Source of the DNA: Salipiger bermudensis | Lineage (GTDB): Bacteria > Pseudomonadota > Alphaproteobacteria > Rhodobacterales > Rhodobacteraceae | Direction: 5' to 3' | NCBI RefSeq assembly: GCF_020171625.1 | Contig: NZ_JAIUZY010000012.1 | Location: forward strand, 98,458-162,457 | Length of the DNA: 64,000 bases | Shown: positions 41,839 through 50,959 of the stretch, piece by piece | Numbering within the stretch: the stretch's first letter is position 1 | Layout: every line of letters begins with the position of its first letter | Notes under the pieces: model-generated | Told to the model about the DNA's origin: nothing | Database searches by the model: none | Seen by the model: only the letters and a program-made list of their open reading frames with translations | Position numbers and translations under genes: made by a program

Positions 41839-42966
41839 ATGGCGGATCAGGACGAGGACAAGGACAACAAGACCGAAGAGCCGACAGAGCGAAAGCTCCG
41901 AAAGTCGCGCGAGAAGGGCGACGTCGCCTCCTCCAAGGAGGCCGGCAACGTCATGGCGGTGCTGTCGCTCTTCGCCATCACCGCCTTCGTGCTGCCGTCG
42001 GTGTCGGCGCCGCTTGCGGGGGTGTTCCGCAACGTGCTGGAAAGCGCCGGGCAGATCCATGTCGGCACCGATCTGGCGGGCCTGCGCGATCTGGGGGCGG
42101 TGAGCTGGAAGGTGCTGCGCGGGGTGGGCATCCTGCTCGGACCGCTGATGGCGCTGATGGTGATCGGCGCGATGGCCGGCGTCGCGCTGCAGGGCGAGGT
42201 GGTGGTGGCCGCCGAGCGGCTGAAGCCGAAATGGTCCAAGATCTCGCCGCTGTCGGGCTTCAAGCGCCTGTTCTCGCTCGCCGCCTTTGTCGAGTTCCTC
42301 AAGAGCGTCACCAAGGTGCTTCTGGTCGGCGTGATCGCGGGCTGGGTGGTGCTGAACGCGGTCGGCCGGATCTGGCAGACGCAGGGTCTCCTGCCCGAGA
42401 GGGTGACCGATTTCATCCGCGCCGAGGCGTCGCGGATGCTGCTCATCACGCTGGCCCTGGTGAGCGTGATCGCGGTGGCCGACATCCTGTGGAAGCGCTT
42501 CGATCACCGTCGCAAGCAGCGCATGTCGATGAAAGAGATCAAGGACGAGGTCAAGGAGACCGAGGGCGACCCGCTGATCCGCTCCAAGCGCATGAACATC
42601 CGCCGCGAGCGGGCGCGCCAGCGTCTCGCGCAGGCGGTGCCGCGGGCCACCGTGGTGCTCACCAACCCGACCCATTTCGCGGTGGCGCTGAAATACGAGA
42701 ACGGCGTCGACATGGCGCCGGTCTGCGTGGCCAAGGGGGCCGACCTGCTGGCCGCGCGGATCCGCGAGCTGGCCAAGGAGAACGAGATCCCGATGGTCGA
42801 GAACCGCCCGCTGGCGCGCGCCCTGCACGACGTGGCCGAGCTCGATCAACCGATCCCGGTCGAGCATTGGGAGGCGGTGGCGGCGATCATCGGCTATATC
42901 ATGGATCTCGAACGAAACATCCGGCGCCAGCCGCCCGAGGGCTCCAGCCTGCGGGAAGAGGCGTAG
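41839..42966 (+). CDS. flhB: FlhB, export gate / substrate-switch protein
   Basis: Controls the export switch from rod-hook to filament proteins together with FliK. The 375 residues start with the typical EEPTERKLRKSREKGDVASSKE, then four membrane segments, and carry the autocleavage motif NPTH at 276-279 in VVLTNPTHFAVALKYE. It is the last flagellar gene of block B. Confidence 0.97.
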   Translation: MADQDEDKDNKTEEPTERKLRKSREKGDVASSKEAGNVMAVLSLFAITAFVLPSVSAPLAGVFRNVLESAGQIHVGTDLAGLRDLGAVSWKVLRGVGILLGPLMALMVIGAMAGVALQGEVVVAAERLKPKWSKISPLSGFKRLFSLAAFVEFLKSVTKVLLVGVIAGWVVLNAVGRIWQTQGLLPERVTDFIRAEASRMLLITLALVSVIAVADILWKRFDHRRKQRMSMKEIKDEVKETEGDPLIRSKRMNIRRERARQRLAQAVPRATVVLTNPTHFAVALKYENGVDMAPVCVAKGADLLAARIRELAKENEIPMVENRPLARALHDVAELDQPIPVEHWEAVAAIIGYIMDLERNIRRQPPEGSSLREEA

Positions 42967-42981
42967 GGCAGGGGGCAAGTG

Positions 42982-43869
42982 ATGGGTGACGAGACCGGGG
43001 CGGCGCAGGATTGCGTCTGGGAGGTGGATGGGCTGCGGCTGGCCGGGCGTGCATGGGGGCCGCGCGACGGCACGCCGGTGCTGGCGCTGCACGGCTGGAT
43101 GGATCACGCCGACAGCTTTCAGGAACTGGCGCCGAGGCTCGCGGGCTGCCGCGTGGTGGCGCTCGATCTGAGCGGGCAGGGGCTCAGCGGTCATCGCGCG
43201 GCCCATGCCACCTACAACATCTGGGACGACCTGCCGCAGATCGCCGAGCTGCTCGACCTGCTGGGCTGGCAGGACTGCGTCCTGCTTGGCCATTCGCGCG
43301 GCGCCAATATCGCCGGGCTCTTCGCGGCGGCGCAGCCGGGCCGGGTGCGGGCGCTGATCGCGCTCGACTCGCTGGTGCCGGAGCCCGATCCGGACGAGAC
43401 CATCGTGACCACGCTCACCGCCTTCATCGAGCAGACCCGCAAGCAGAAGGCGCGGCCGCCGCGCCTGTTCCCGTCGACCGAGGCCTATATCGAGCGCCGG
43501 ACGGCGCAAGGCAACGCGCGCCGCACCTCGGAGGCGCTGGCAGAGCGGGCGCTGGCGCCGCATCCCGACGGGGTGAGTCTGCGCGGCGACCCGCGGCTCT
43601 TCGCGCGCTCGGCGGTGAAGCTGAAACAGGCGGATGTGGAGGCGGTGTTGCGGGCGTGGCGCTGCCCGGTGCTGAATATCTGGGCCACGGAGGGCATCAA
43701 GAGCAAGCGCCCGGTGCTGGCGCAGCTCGCCGCGCGTGCGGGAGAACTGGTGATGACGTACGAGACTGCCGAGCTGGCCGGCGATCACCACTTTCACCTC
43801 GAACCCGGCGCGGCGGGGCAGATCGCCGAGGCGGTGCTCGCCTTCCTAGATCGTCACGGGTGCCGCTGA
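42982..43869 (+). CDS. Alpha/beta hydrolase
   Basis: A 295-residue alpha/beta-hydrolase-fold enzyme. The oxyanion stretch is LALHGWMDHADSF, the nucleophile Ser lies in LLGHSRGANIAGL, and the His in GDHHFHLE. The cap region suggests an epoxide-hydrolase or esterase-like family member; the substrate is unknown. It follows flhB by 15 bp with a GGGGG ribosome site, so it is probably co-transcribed with the flagellar genes without an obvious flagellar role. Confidence 0.82.
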   Translation: MGDETGAAQDCVWEVDGLRLAGRAWGPRDGTPVLALHGWMDHADSFQELAPRLAGCRVVALDLSGQGLSGHRAAHATYNIWDDLPQIAELLDLLGWQDCVLLGHSRGANIAGLFAAAQPGRVRALIALDSLVPEPDPDETIVTTLTAFIEQTRKQKARPPRLFPSTEAYIERRTAQGNARRTSEALAERALAPHPDGVSLRGDPRLFARSAVKLKQADVEAVLRAWRCPVLNIWATEGIKSKRPVLAQLAARAGELVMTYETAELAGDHHFHLEPGAAGQIAEAVLAFLDRHGCR

Positions 43870-43881
43870 CCGCGGGCTCAC

Positions 43882-44784
43882 TCAGCCCAGAAAGATGGCC
43901 CGGAAGCGCTCGGCGGTAGGCGAGAGCGCCCGCCGCGCCGGGCTCAGCAGGTAGAGCTTGCGCTCGAGCCGCAGATCGCTGACCGGCACGAAGACGATGC
44001 CCGGGTCGTTGAACAGCCCGACCGCGTTGCGCGGCAGCAGCGCCACGCCGATGCCCGCGCGCACGAGGCAGAGCTGGGCGATGGTGGAATGGCTGCGCAG
44101 GGGGCCGGTCTTCAGCGTGTCGGGCAGGCCGGGATGGGCGGCCAGCAGGCGCGAGGAGCCGGTCTCGGTGCCGAGGTGAATGAGCGCCTGCGGGTCGATA
44201 TCGGACAGCCGCACCGGCGCCCCCGTTCGCGCCAGCGGGTGATCGGCGCAGCAGGCGAGGCCGAAGGGATCGGCGGCGATCTCGGTCTGGACGAGATCGG
44301 GCGAACTGCGCGCGCGACCGGCGGCGGCCAGATCGAGCCGCCCGTCGGCGACCATGGCGGCCAGCGTTTCGGCGACGTCATCGTGCAGGGTGAGGATCAC
44401 GCCGGGATGCTCGGCCCGGAACCGCGCGATGGCCGGGGCGATGAGCGGCGTGATCGCCGAGGGCGCGGCGCCGAGGCGCAGCGCGCCGTGCAGCCCGCGC
44501 GCCCGGGCCCGCAGGCGGGTGAGCGACTGGTCGAGCGCGTCGAGCAGCGGCGCGGTGTCGTTCAGGAACTCCAGCCCGAGCGGCGTCGGCACCGGCGGGC
44601 GGCTGCGCCGGTCGAACAGCGCCCCGCCGGCAATCTCCTCGATCTGGCGCACCGTCTCGGTCAGCGCCGAGGGCACCACGCCCAGCCGGTCGGCGGCGCG
44701 GGCAAAGCTGCCCTCGGCCCAGATCGCGTGGATCGCCCGCAGGTGACGCAGGTTGAAGTTCGTATTTTCTGCATCAATCTTCAT
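43882..44784 (-). CDS. LysR-family transcriptional regulator
   Basis: A 300-residue LysR regulator from the ATG at 44784. The N-terminal HTH (about 12-70) reads NLRHLRAIHAIWAEGSFARAADRLGVVPSALTETVRQIE; the rest is a periplasmic-binding-type effector domain (about 95-295). It is divergent from the YdiJ-like dehydrogenase (60 bp gap), which it probably regulates. It converges on the hydrolase gene. Confidence 0.9.
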   Translation of the reverse strand: MKIDAENTNFNLRHLRAIHAIWAEGSFARAADRLGVVPSALTETVRQIEEIAGGALFDRRSRPPVPTPLGLEFLNDTAPLLDALDQSLTRLRARARGLHGALRLGAAPSAITPLIAPAIARFRAEHPGVILTLHDDVAETLAAMVADGRLDLAAAGRARSSPDLVQTEIAADPFGLACCADHPLARTGAPVRLSDIDPQALIHLGTETGSSRLLAAHPGLPDTLKTGPLRSHSTIAQLCLVRAGIGVALLPRNAVGLFNDPGIVFVPVSDLRLERKLYLLSPARRALSPTAERFRAIFLG

Positions 44785-44844
44785 ATCTTTCAATTTTAAA
44801 GAACGCCGCGCTTCGGTCAATATGCGCCCGCACAGGAGAGCCGC

Positions 44845-47685
44845 ATGACCGCCACCGACAGCCGTTTCACCGACGCCATCGCCACGCTTCCTGCCGCCCT
44901 GCGCGCGGCGGGCTTCCGGGGGGAGGTCGAGCGCGACAGCGCCCTGCGCGCGGCGATGTCGACCGACAACTCGGTCTATCGCATCCTGCCCGACCTGATC
45001 GTCGCACCGCAGAATGCCGAGGACGTGGTGACGGCCCTGTCGGTGCTCGAGCGGCCCGCCTTCGCGCATCTCCCGATCACCGCGCGTGGCGGCGGCACCG
45101 GCACCAATGGGCAGAGCCTCAACCACGGCGTCATTCTCGACATGCGCCGCCACATGCACCGGCTGCTCGCGGTCGATCCCGAGGGGCAATGGGCCGATGT
45201 CGAGCCCGGCATCGTGCTGGACGATCTCAACGCGCAGCTGCGCCCGCGGGGGGTGTTCTTCGCACCCGAGACCTCGACCTCGACGCGCTGCGTGGTTGGG
45301 GGGATGGTGTCGACCGATGCGTCGGGCAAGGGCTCGCGGATCTATGGCAAGACCTCGGACAACCTTGTGGGCGTCGAGATCGCGCGGGGGCAGGGTCTGG
45401 TCTCGAGCCTTGAGGACGCGCCGGACTGGGCGCAGCCGATGCTGAACGCCGCAGAGCGCGCGGCACGGGGGGGCCGGGCGGCTTTCGTCGAAAACACGCC
45501 GCGGCTCAACCGCCGCTTCACCGGCTACGATCTGGACCGCGCCTGCCCCGAACAGGGGGGCTTTGAGTGGTGGCGGCTGTTCCCCGGCTCCGAGGGCACG
45601 CTGGGGCCGATCACCCGCATCCGGGTCAGGCTGCGCCCGCTGCCGAAGGAAAAGCGCCTCGTGGTGGCGGGTTTCGCCAGCTTCCGCGACTCGCTCGCCG
45701 CGGCGCTGCCGCTGATGCAGGACGATCCCACCGCCATCGAGGTGATGGACGAGCGCGTGCAGGCGTTGGCCAGCGAGGCCGGGCTGCTGGGGCGTCTGCC
45801 CGAGGCGCTGCGCCCGAAGGGTGGCGAGGCGCTCGCCTACACCTTCGTCGAGTTCAATGGCGACAGTGCCGAGGCGGTCGAAGCCGGGATCGCCGCCTGC
45901 GAGGCGCGGCTGCGCGGCCTGCCGGGGATCCGGGCGGTGCACGTGGCCTCCGGCGCCGACGAGATCCGCGAGCTCTGGGCGATCCGCTCGGCGGGGGTGG
46001 GACTGCTCGGCAAGGTCGAGGGGCGGGCGCGACCGGTGGCCTTCGTCGAGGATTGCGTGGTGCCGCCCGAGGCGCTGCCGGCGTTCCTCGACGGGTTTCT
46101 CGAGATTCTCACCCGGCACGGGCTGAGCTTCGGCATCTACGGTCATGTCGATGTGGGCTGCCTGCACATCCGACCGGCGCTCGACATCGACGCCGAGGAA
46201 GACCGGGCGCGGCTGGTCGCGGTGTCGGACGAGATCTACGCGCTGGTGAATCGCCATGGCGGCATCTTCTGGGGCGAGCACGGCAAGGGCGTGCGCGGCG
46301 CCTATCTCGAGGGCTGGATCGGGCCCGAGGCCTATGCCGCGCTGCAGGGTGTGAAGGCGGCCTTCGACCCGGAGGGGCGGTACAATCCGGGCAAGCTGGT
46401 GGCCACCGACACGCCGGTGATGGGGATTGCCACGACGCCGTTCCGCCCGTTCAACGCGCCCGAGGGCGATGCGCTGGAGAAGGCCTTCCGCTGCAACGGC
46501 AATGCGCAGTGCCTGAGCTATGCGGCGAGCACGCCGATGTGCCCCTCGTTCAAGGCGTCCGAGGATCTGCGCCATTCGCCCAAGGGCCGGGCCGACGCGA
46601 TGCGGGCGTGGCAGGAGGGCCGGCGGACCGGTGTGCAGACCGTGGAAGAGGCCGACCTGCTCGGCACGCTCGACACCTGTTTGGGCTGCAAGGCCTGCGC
46701 CTCGACCTGCCCGGTGCAGGTCGACATCCCGTCGATGCGCGCGGCGGTCTATGCCGATATCTACGCCCGCAAGGCGCGCCCCCTGACCGACCGCGCCATG
46801 CTGCTGGCCGAGCGGCTGAGCCCGTGGCTGGTGCGCGTGGCTCCGCTGGGCCGGCCCTTCTGGCCGCTGGCGAGGAGGATCACCGAGCGGGTTCTTAGTG
46901 TCACCGACCTGCCGGACAGCCTCGCCCGGCCGCTGCCGCGCGCGGCGCGGATTTCGTTGCGCGAGCTCGGGAGAGAGACCCTGCCGGAGCGCACGGTGCT
47001 GGTCTGGATGGACTGGTTCTCGGCGCTCTATGACGAGGCGACGCAACGCGACGTGCTGCGCGGTCTGACGGCGCTTGGCTACGCGCCGCGCTTTGTCGAG
47101 ATGCTGCCGGCGGGCAAGGTAGCGGGCGATCTGGGCGATGCGGCGGGCTTCCGGGCGATGGCCGACCGGCTCTCGGCGGCGCTGCGCAAGGGCGCGGCCA
47201 CCGGCGCGCCGATGATCGGGCTCGACCCGGCTTTCGTCATGGCGCTGCGGCAGGACTACCGAAAGGCGGGGCTCGACGTGCCCGCGCTGCTGCTGCCGCA
47301 GGAGTTCCTCGCCTCGGACCTGCGCGCGGGTGTGCGCCTGCCGCAGGCGGAGGGCGGGGCGCTCAGCCTCTTCACCCACTGCACCGAGAGCACCGGCGCG
47401 CCGGGCTCCCGCGCGGACTGGCAGGCGGTCTTCGAGGGCATCGGCCTCGGGATCGAGACGCCGGCGACGGGCTGCTGCGGCATGGCAGGCATGTTCGGCC
47501 ACAAGGACCGCCATCAGGAGATGTCGCGCAGGCTCTTTGAGCTGTCCTGGGCCAAACCCGTGGCCGAGGCGGAAGAGGCGGTCGCGACCGGGTTTTCCTG
47601 CCGGTGCCAGAGCGAACGGCTCGGCGGCAAGGCGATGCGCCACCCGCTGGGGGCGATCGCGGACCGGCTGGGCGCGCCGGACTGA
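44845..47685 (+). CDS. FAD/Fe-S dehydrogenase of the YdiJ/D-2-hydroxyacid type
   Basis: A 946-residue fusion: FAD-binding-4 domain (about 45-270; ITARGGGTGTNGQSLNHGVI), FAD-oxidase C domain (about 290-520; GIYGHVDVGCLHIRP), a 4Fe-4S domain (CLGCKACASTCPVQVD near 613-628) and CCG cysteine-rich domains (FTHCTESTG, GCCGMAGMFGHK). This order matches YdiJ-like quinone-linked 2-hydroxyacid (D-2-hydroxyglutarate or D-lactate) dehydrogenases, usually about 1000 residues. The substrate is unproven. LysR is divergent. Confidence 0.88.
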   Translation: MTATDSRFTDAIATLPAALRAAGFRGEVERDSALRAAMSTDNSVYRILPDLIVAPQNAEDVVTALSVLERPAFAHLPITARGGGTGTNGQSLNHGVILDMRRHMHRLLAVDPEGQWADVEPGIVLDDLNAQLRPRGVFFAPETSTSTRCVVGGMVSTDASGKGSRIYGKTSDNLVGVEIARGQGLVSSLEDAPDWAQPMLNAAERAARGGRAAFVENTPRLNRRFTGYDLDRACPEQGGFEWWRLFPGSEGTLGPITRIRVRLRPLPKEKRLVVAGFASFRDSLAAALPLMQDDPTAIEVMDERVQALASEAGLLGRLPEALRPKGGEALAYTFVEFNGDSAEAVEAGIAACEARLRGLPGIRAVHVASGADEIRELWAIRSAGVGLLGKVEGRARPVAFVEDCVVPPEALPAFLDGFLEILTRHGLSFGIYGHVDVGCLHIRPALDIDAEEDRARLVAVSDEIYALVNRHGGIFWGEHGKGVRGAYLEGWIGPEAYAALQGVKAAFDPEGRYNPGKLVATDTPVMGIATTPFRPFNAPEGDALEKAFRCNGNAQCLSYAASTPMCPSFKASEDLRHSPKGRADAMRAWQEGRRTGVQTVEEADLLGTLDTCLGCKACASTCPVQVDIPSMRAAVYADIYARKARPLTDRAMLLAERLSPWLVRVAPLGRPFWPLARRITERVLSVTDLPDSLARPLPRAARISLRELGRETLPERTVLVWMDWFSALYDEATQRDVLRGLTALGYAPRFVEMLPAGKVAGDLGDAAGFRAMADRLSAALRKGAATGAPMIGLDPAFVMALRQDYRKAGLDVPALLLPQEFLASDLRAGVRLPQAEGGALSLFTHCTESTGAPGSRADWQAVFEGIGLGIETPATGCCGMAGMFGHKDRHQEMSRRLFELSWAKPVAEAEEAVATGFSCRCQSERLGGKAMRHPLGAIADRLGAPD

Positions 47686-47747
47686 GCGTCGCGCCACGGG
47701 GCGGATCGCCGCCGGTCCGTGATGAGCGGTTGCGATGGCGACCGTTT

Positions 47748-47773
47748 GGATATACATTCGAGCGTGTATATCC
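47748..47773. promoter_or_regulatory. Inverted repeat upstream of the toxin-antitoxin pair
   Basis: GGATATACA (47748-47756) and TGTATATCC (47765-47773) form a perfect 9-bp inverted repeat with an 8-bp spacer, 18 bp before the antitoxin start. AbrB-type antitoxins repress their own operon by binding such repeats. Confidence 0.7.
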
Positions 47774-47791
47774 AGATCGATGGAGGCCGCC

Positions 47792-48019
47792 ATGCAGGTC
47801 GCGAAATGGGGCAACTCGCTTGCCGTCAGACTGCCCGCCGAGCTTGTCCGGGAGCTTGGCCTGAAGGAGGGCGACGAGATCGACCTCACCGCCGGCGAGG
47901 ACGGTCTCGCCGTGCGTCGCCACGCGCGTGCCGACGAGGTGCTGGGCCGGCTGCGGCGGTTCCGTGGCCGGCTTTCGGCGCAGGATCGGCTGAGCCGCGA
48001 CGCCGCGCATGAGCGCTGA
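47792..48019 (+). CDS. AbrB/MazE-family antitoxin
   Basis: A 75-residue SpoVT/AbrB swapped-hairpin DNA-binding protein (MQVAKWGNSLAVRLPAELVR, then ELGLKEGDEIDL). GGAGG precedes the ATG at 47792. The C-terminal tail likely wraps the toxin. It overlaps the PIN gene by 11 bp. It neutralises and co-represses the VapC-type toxin. Confidence 0.88.
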   Translation: MQVAKWGNSLAVRLPAELVRELGLKEGDEIDLTAGEDGLAVRRHARADEVLGRLRRFRGRLSAQDRLSRDAAHER

Positions 48020-48404
48020 GTTCCTCGACACCAACGTCATCCTCTACCTGCTCGACGACGGACCCAAGGCGGACCGCGCCGAGGCGCTGCTGCTGCGCGC
48101 GCCGCGGATCAGCGTGCAGGTGCTGAACGAGGCGCTGGTGAACTGCCGCCGCAAGGCCGGGATGAGCTGGGATGAGGCCGGCGCCTTCCTGTCGGGTATC
48201 GAAGAGTTGTGCACGGTCGAGGATCTTACACCGCGGACCCACGCCGTGGGCCGCGCCCTGGCCGAGCGCTACCGGCTGTCGGTCTACGACTCGATGATCG
48301 TCGCCGCGGCGCTGCTTGCCGGGTGCACGCTGCTGCATTCCGAGGACATGCAGTCCGGTCTGTTGATCGAAGGGCAGCTGCGGATCACCAACCCCTTCCT
48401 CTGA
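48009..48404 (+). CDS. PIN-domain RNase toxin (VapC type)
   Basis: A 131-residue PIN-domain ribonuclease. Acidic Mg-binding residues are visible in FLDTNVILYLL (Asp7), VLNEALVN (Glu), VYDSMIVAAAL (Asp) and LLHSEDMQSG (Glu/Asp), so it looks catalytically intact. It forms a toxin-antitoxin operon with the preceding AbrB protein and could stabilise the plasmid. Confidence 0.9.
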   Translation: MSAEFLDTNVILYLLDDGPKADRAEALLLRAPRISVQVLNEALVNCRRKAGMSWDEAGAFLSGIEELCTVEDLTPRTHAVGRALAERYRLSVYDSMIVAAALLAGCTLLHSEDMQSGLLIEGQLRITNPFL

Positions 48405-48437
48405 GCCGGCCTTCCGCGCCGTCGACCATCGGCGCCG

Positions 48438-49193
48438 TCAGCCCTGTATGCTCGCGGTGGTGTCGAGCAGCACTGGCAGGATCTCGCGCCGCACGCGGTC
48501 GAAGTCGTAAGCCAGGCTCGACAGCGATACCTGAACGGCCGCGTCGGCGCGGCCATCGGTGCCGATGATCGGCACCGCCAGACTGATCTCGTTCAGCAGG
48601 ACCTGCGCTTCGGTGATGGCGTAGCCGTTGCGCCTCGCGGCGACCACGTCTTCCTCGACAACCGCGCGGTCGGTGATGGTGCGGGGCGTCGCGGCGGGCA
48701 GGGGCCAGCTGGCGCAGGCCTCGCGATACTCCGCCTCGCTGCGCGTCGCCAGCATCACCCGGCCCGAGGCGGTGGCGAGCGCCGGCACCCGTCGTCCGAC
48801 GATGCTTGCGGCGAAGTGGGTGCGGTGGTTGGGCAGGCGCAGGGCGTAGATGATGTGATCCCCTGACATCTGCGCGAGATTCACCGTCTCGCCGACCGTG
48901 CGGCTGAATTCGATCAGCTTCGGCAGCGCGCGCGAGATCAGCGGGTTCGACCAGTAATAGACATAGGCCAGCTCGAGCCAGGCATGGCTCGGACGATAGC
49001 GCCGCGTGTCGGGATCGCGGTCGAGCATCCCCTCCACGTGCAGCGTGTGCGCCATGCGCTGCACCGCGCTCTTCTCGAGCCCGGTGCGCTCGACCAGTTC
49101 GGTGAGGGTCAGGGAGACGTGCGATTCATCGAAGGCGCGCAGCAGGCGCAGCCCCTTGGCAAGCGTTCCGACGTGGAGAGAGTTCTGCTTCAT
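48438..49193 (-). CDS. IclR-family transcriptional regulator
   Basis: A 251-residue regulator (ATG at 49193) with a winged HTH (about 10-75; TLAKGLRLLRAFDES, LTELVERTGLEKSAVQRM) and an IclR effector domain (about 85-245; GRVMLATRSEAEYREA, GYAITEAQVLLNEISLAVPI). It is divergent from the peptide ABC transporter operon, with a perfect inverted repeat between them. It likely controls that operon in response to a substrate-derived acid. Confidence 0.9.
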   Translation of the reverse strand: MKQNSLHVGTLAKGLRLLRAFDESHVSLTLTELVERTGLEKSAVQRMAHTLHVEGMLDRDPDTRRYRPSHAWLELAYVYYWSNPLISRALPKLIEFSRTVGETVNLAQMSGDHIIYALRLPNHRTHFAASIVGRRVPALATASGRVMLATRSEAEYREACASWPLPAATPRTITDRAVVEEDVVAARRNGYAITEAQVLLNEISLAVPIIGTDGRADAAVQVSLSSLAYDFDRVRREILPVLLDTTASIQG

Positions 49194-49299
49194 TTGCAAC
49201 CGCTGCCTTCATCTGCCCACCCGCCACCCGCTTTTGACGAAGACGGGGCTTGACGACGACCATGCGTGTCCGGCTAAGATGATTAAATAATAATCTAAC

Positions 49300-49316
49300 G
49301 TATCAAATAATGATAC
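49300..49316. promoter_or_regulatory. Inverted repeat between IclR and the ABC operon (candidate operator)
   Basis: GTATCA-AATAA-TGATAC is perfect in both 6-bp arms, 26 bp before the binding-protein start. IclR operators are short AT-rich palindromes of about this size. Confidence 0.55.
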
Positions 49317-49342
49317 ATCGATGTCAACCAACAGGATTTGAG

Positions 49343-50863
49343 ATGAACAAGAGACTTCTGGACCGCTCCGCACTTCTCGCCCTCACGCTGGCCGCCACGA
49401 CCGCGCTGCCCGCCTTTGCCGACAAGGCCTCGGGCACGCTGAACGTGGCCTTCACCAAGGAGCTGGAGAACGTCGACAGCTACTTCAACTCGTCGCGCGA
49501 AGGCGTGGTGCTGCAGCGCGCCGTCTGGGACGGGCTGATCTACCGCGACCCCGAAACCAACGAATATGTCGGCAACCTCGCCGAGAGCTGGGAGTGGGTC
49601 GACGACACCACGCTCGAGTTCAAGCTGCGCGAGGGCGTGACCTTCCACAACGGCGAGGCGTTCAACGCCGATGACGTGGTCTACACGGTGAACTTCGTCG
49701 CCAAGGAAGAGAACGGCGTGAAGACCCAGCGCAACGTCAACTGGATGGACTCGGCCGAGAAGGTCGATGACTACACCGTCCGCATCAAGCTCAAGCAGAA
49801 GTTCCCGGCGGCGATCGAGTTTCTCTCGGGTCCGGTCTCGATGTATCCCAACGAGTACTACGCCGAAGCCGGCCCGTCCGGCATGGGCCTGAAGCCCGTC
49901 GGCACCGGCCCCTACAAGGTGGTCGACGTGGTGCCGGGCCAGCACTTCGTGCTCGAGGCCAACGAGAACTACCACGACAGCCCCAAGGGCCAGCCCGAGA
50001 TCGAGAAGATCGACATTCGCACCATTCCCGACGTCAACACGCAGATGGCCGAGCTGTTCTCGGGCTCGCTTGACCTGATCTGGCAGGTGCCTGCGGACCA
50101 GGCCGAGAAGCTGGGCGAGATGGGGCAGTTCACCGTCGCCAACGAGTCGACCATGCGCGTGGGCTACCTGCAGATGGACAGCGCCGGGCGCTCGGGCGAC
50201 ACCCCGTTCACCGACCCGCTGGTGCGCAAGGCGGTGAACTACGCCATCAACCGTCAGGAACTGGTGGATGCCCTGCTTCAGGGCTCGTCCAAGGTCGTCT
50301 ACACGCCCTGCTTCCCGAGCCAGTTCGGCTGCATCCAGGACGTGACCGAATACGAGTACGATCCCGAGAAGGCCAAGGAGCTGCTGGCCGAGGCCGGCTA
50401 TCCCGACGGTTTCAGCACCGAGTTCTACGCCTATCGCGACCGTCAGTACGCCGAGGCGATCGCGTCGTACCTGAACGCCGTGGGCATCGATACCGACTTC
50501 AAGATGCTGCAGTACTCGGCGCTGCGCGAGCTCAACATGGATGGCGAGGTGCCGCTGTCGTTCCAGACCTGGGGCAGCTACTCGATCAACGATGCTTCGG
50601 CCATGGTCAGCCAGTTCTTCAAGCATGGCTCGCTCGACAGCACCCGTGACGAAGAGGTGCTCGAGTGGCTCAACGTGGCCGACAGCTCGACCGACCCGGA
50701 TGAGCGCATCGAGTACTACACCAAGGCCATCCAGAAGATCGCCGAAGAGGCGTACTGGGCGCCGATGTTCACGTACAACACCAACTACGTGTTCTCGCAG
50801 GATGTCAGCTACACGCCCACCGCCGATGAAGTGCTGCGCTTCGTCGACATGAGCTGGAACTGA
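49343..50863 (+). CDS. ABC transporter substrate-binding protein, family 5 (DppA/OppA-like)
   Basis: A 506-residue periplasmic binding protein with a Sec signal (LLALTLAATTALPAFA) and the SBP family-5 pattern (NLAESWEWVDDTTLEFKLREGVTFHNGE; later LVRKAVNYAINRQELVDALL). It heads a seven-gene operon. Such proteins bind peptides, glutathione, opines or nickel; here the downstream hydrolases favour a peptide or gamma-glutamyl compound. Confidence 0.92.
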   Translation: MNKRLLDRSALLALTLAATTALPAFADKASGTLNVAFTKELENVDSYFNSSREGVVLQRAVWDGLIYRDPETNEYVGNLAESWEWVDDTTLEFKLREGVTFHNGEAFNADDVVYTVNFVAKEENGVKTQRNVNWMDSAEKVDDYTVRIKLKQKFPAAIEFLSGPVSMYPNEYYAEAGPSGMGLKPVGTGPYKVVDVVPGQHFVLEANENYHDSPKGQPEIEKIDIRTIPDVNTQMAELFSGSLDLIWQVPADQAEKLGEMGQFTVANESTMRVGYLQMDSAGRSGDTPFTDPLVRKAVNYAINRQELVDALLQGSSKVVYTPCFPSQFGCIQDVTEYEYDPEKAKELLAEAGYPDGFSTEFYAYRDRQYAEAIASYLNAVGIDTDFKMLQYSALRELNMDGEVPLSFQTWGSYSINDASAMVSQFFKHGSLDSTRDEEVLEWLNVADSSTDPDERIEYYTKAIQKIAEEAYWAPMFTYNTNYVFSQDVSYTPTADEVLRFVDMSWN

Positions 50864-50959
50864 TCCCGCTGGGGTGAGGGGCACCGCCTCTCACCCGCTT
50901 TCCAGACCACCGAGATACCAGACGCACGGGTCAGGCGATCCGTGCGCGAGAGGGTTCGC

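Noticed and set aside
38718..43797. Two long - frames (822 and 933 codons) opposite flhA-fliR-flhB
   Set aside because: They lie entirely against conserved flagellar genes, have His/Arg/Gln-rich composition and no motif.
43882..47889. A 1335-codon open frame on - spanning the LysR gene and antisense to the YdiJ-like dehydrogenase
   Set aside because: Only the first-transcribed LysR part downstream of 44784 has family similarity. The rest is Arg/His/Pro-rich sequence opposite a well-recognised gene, the usual effect of very high GC at third positions.
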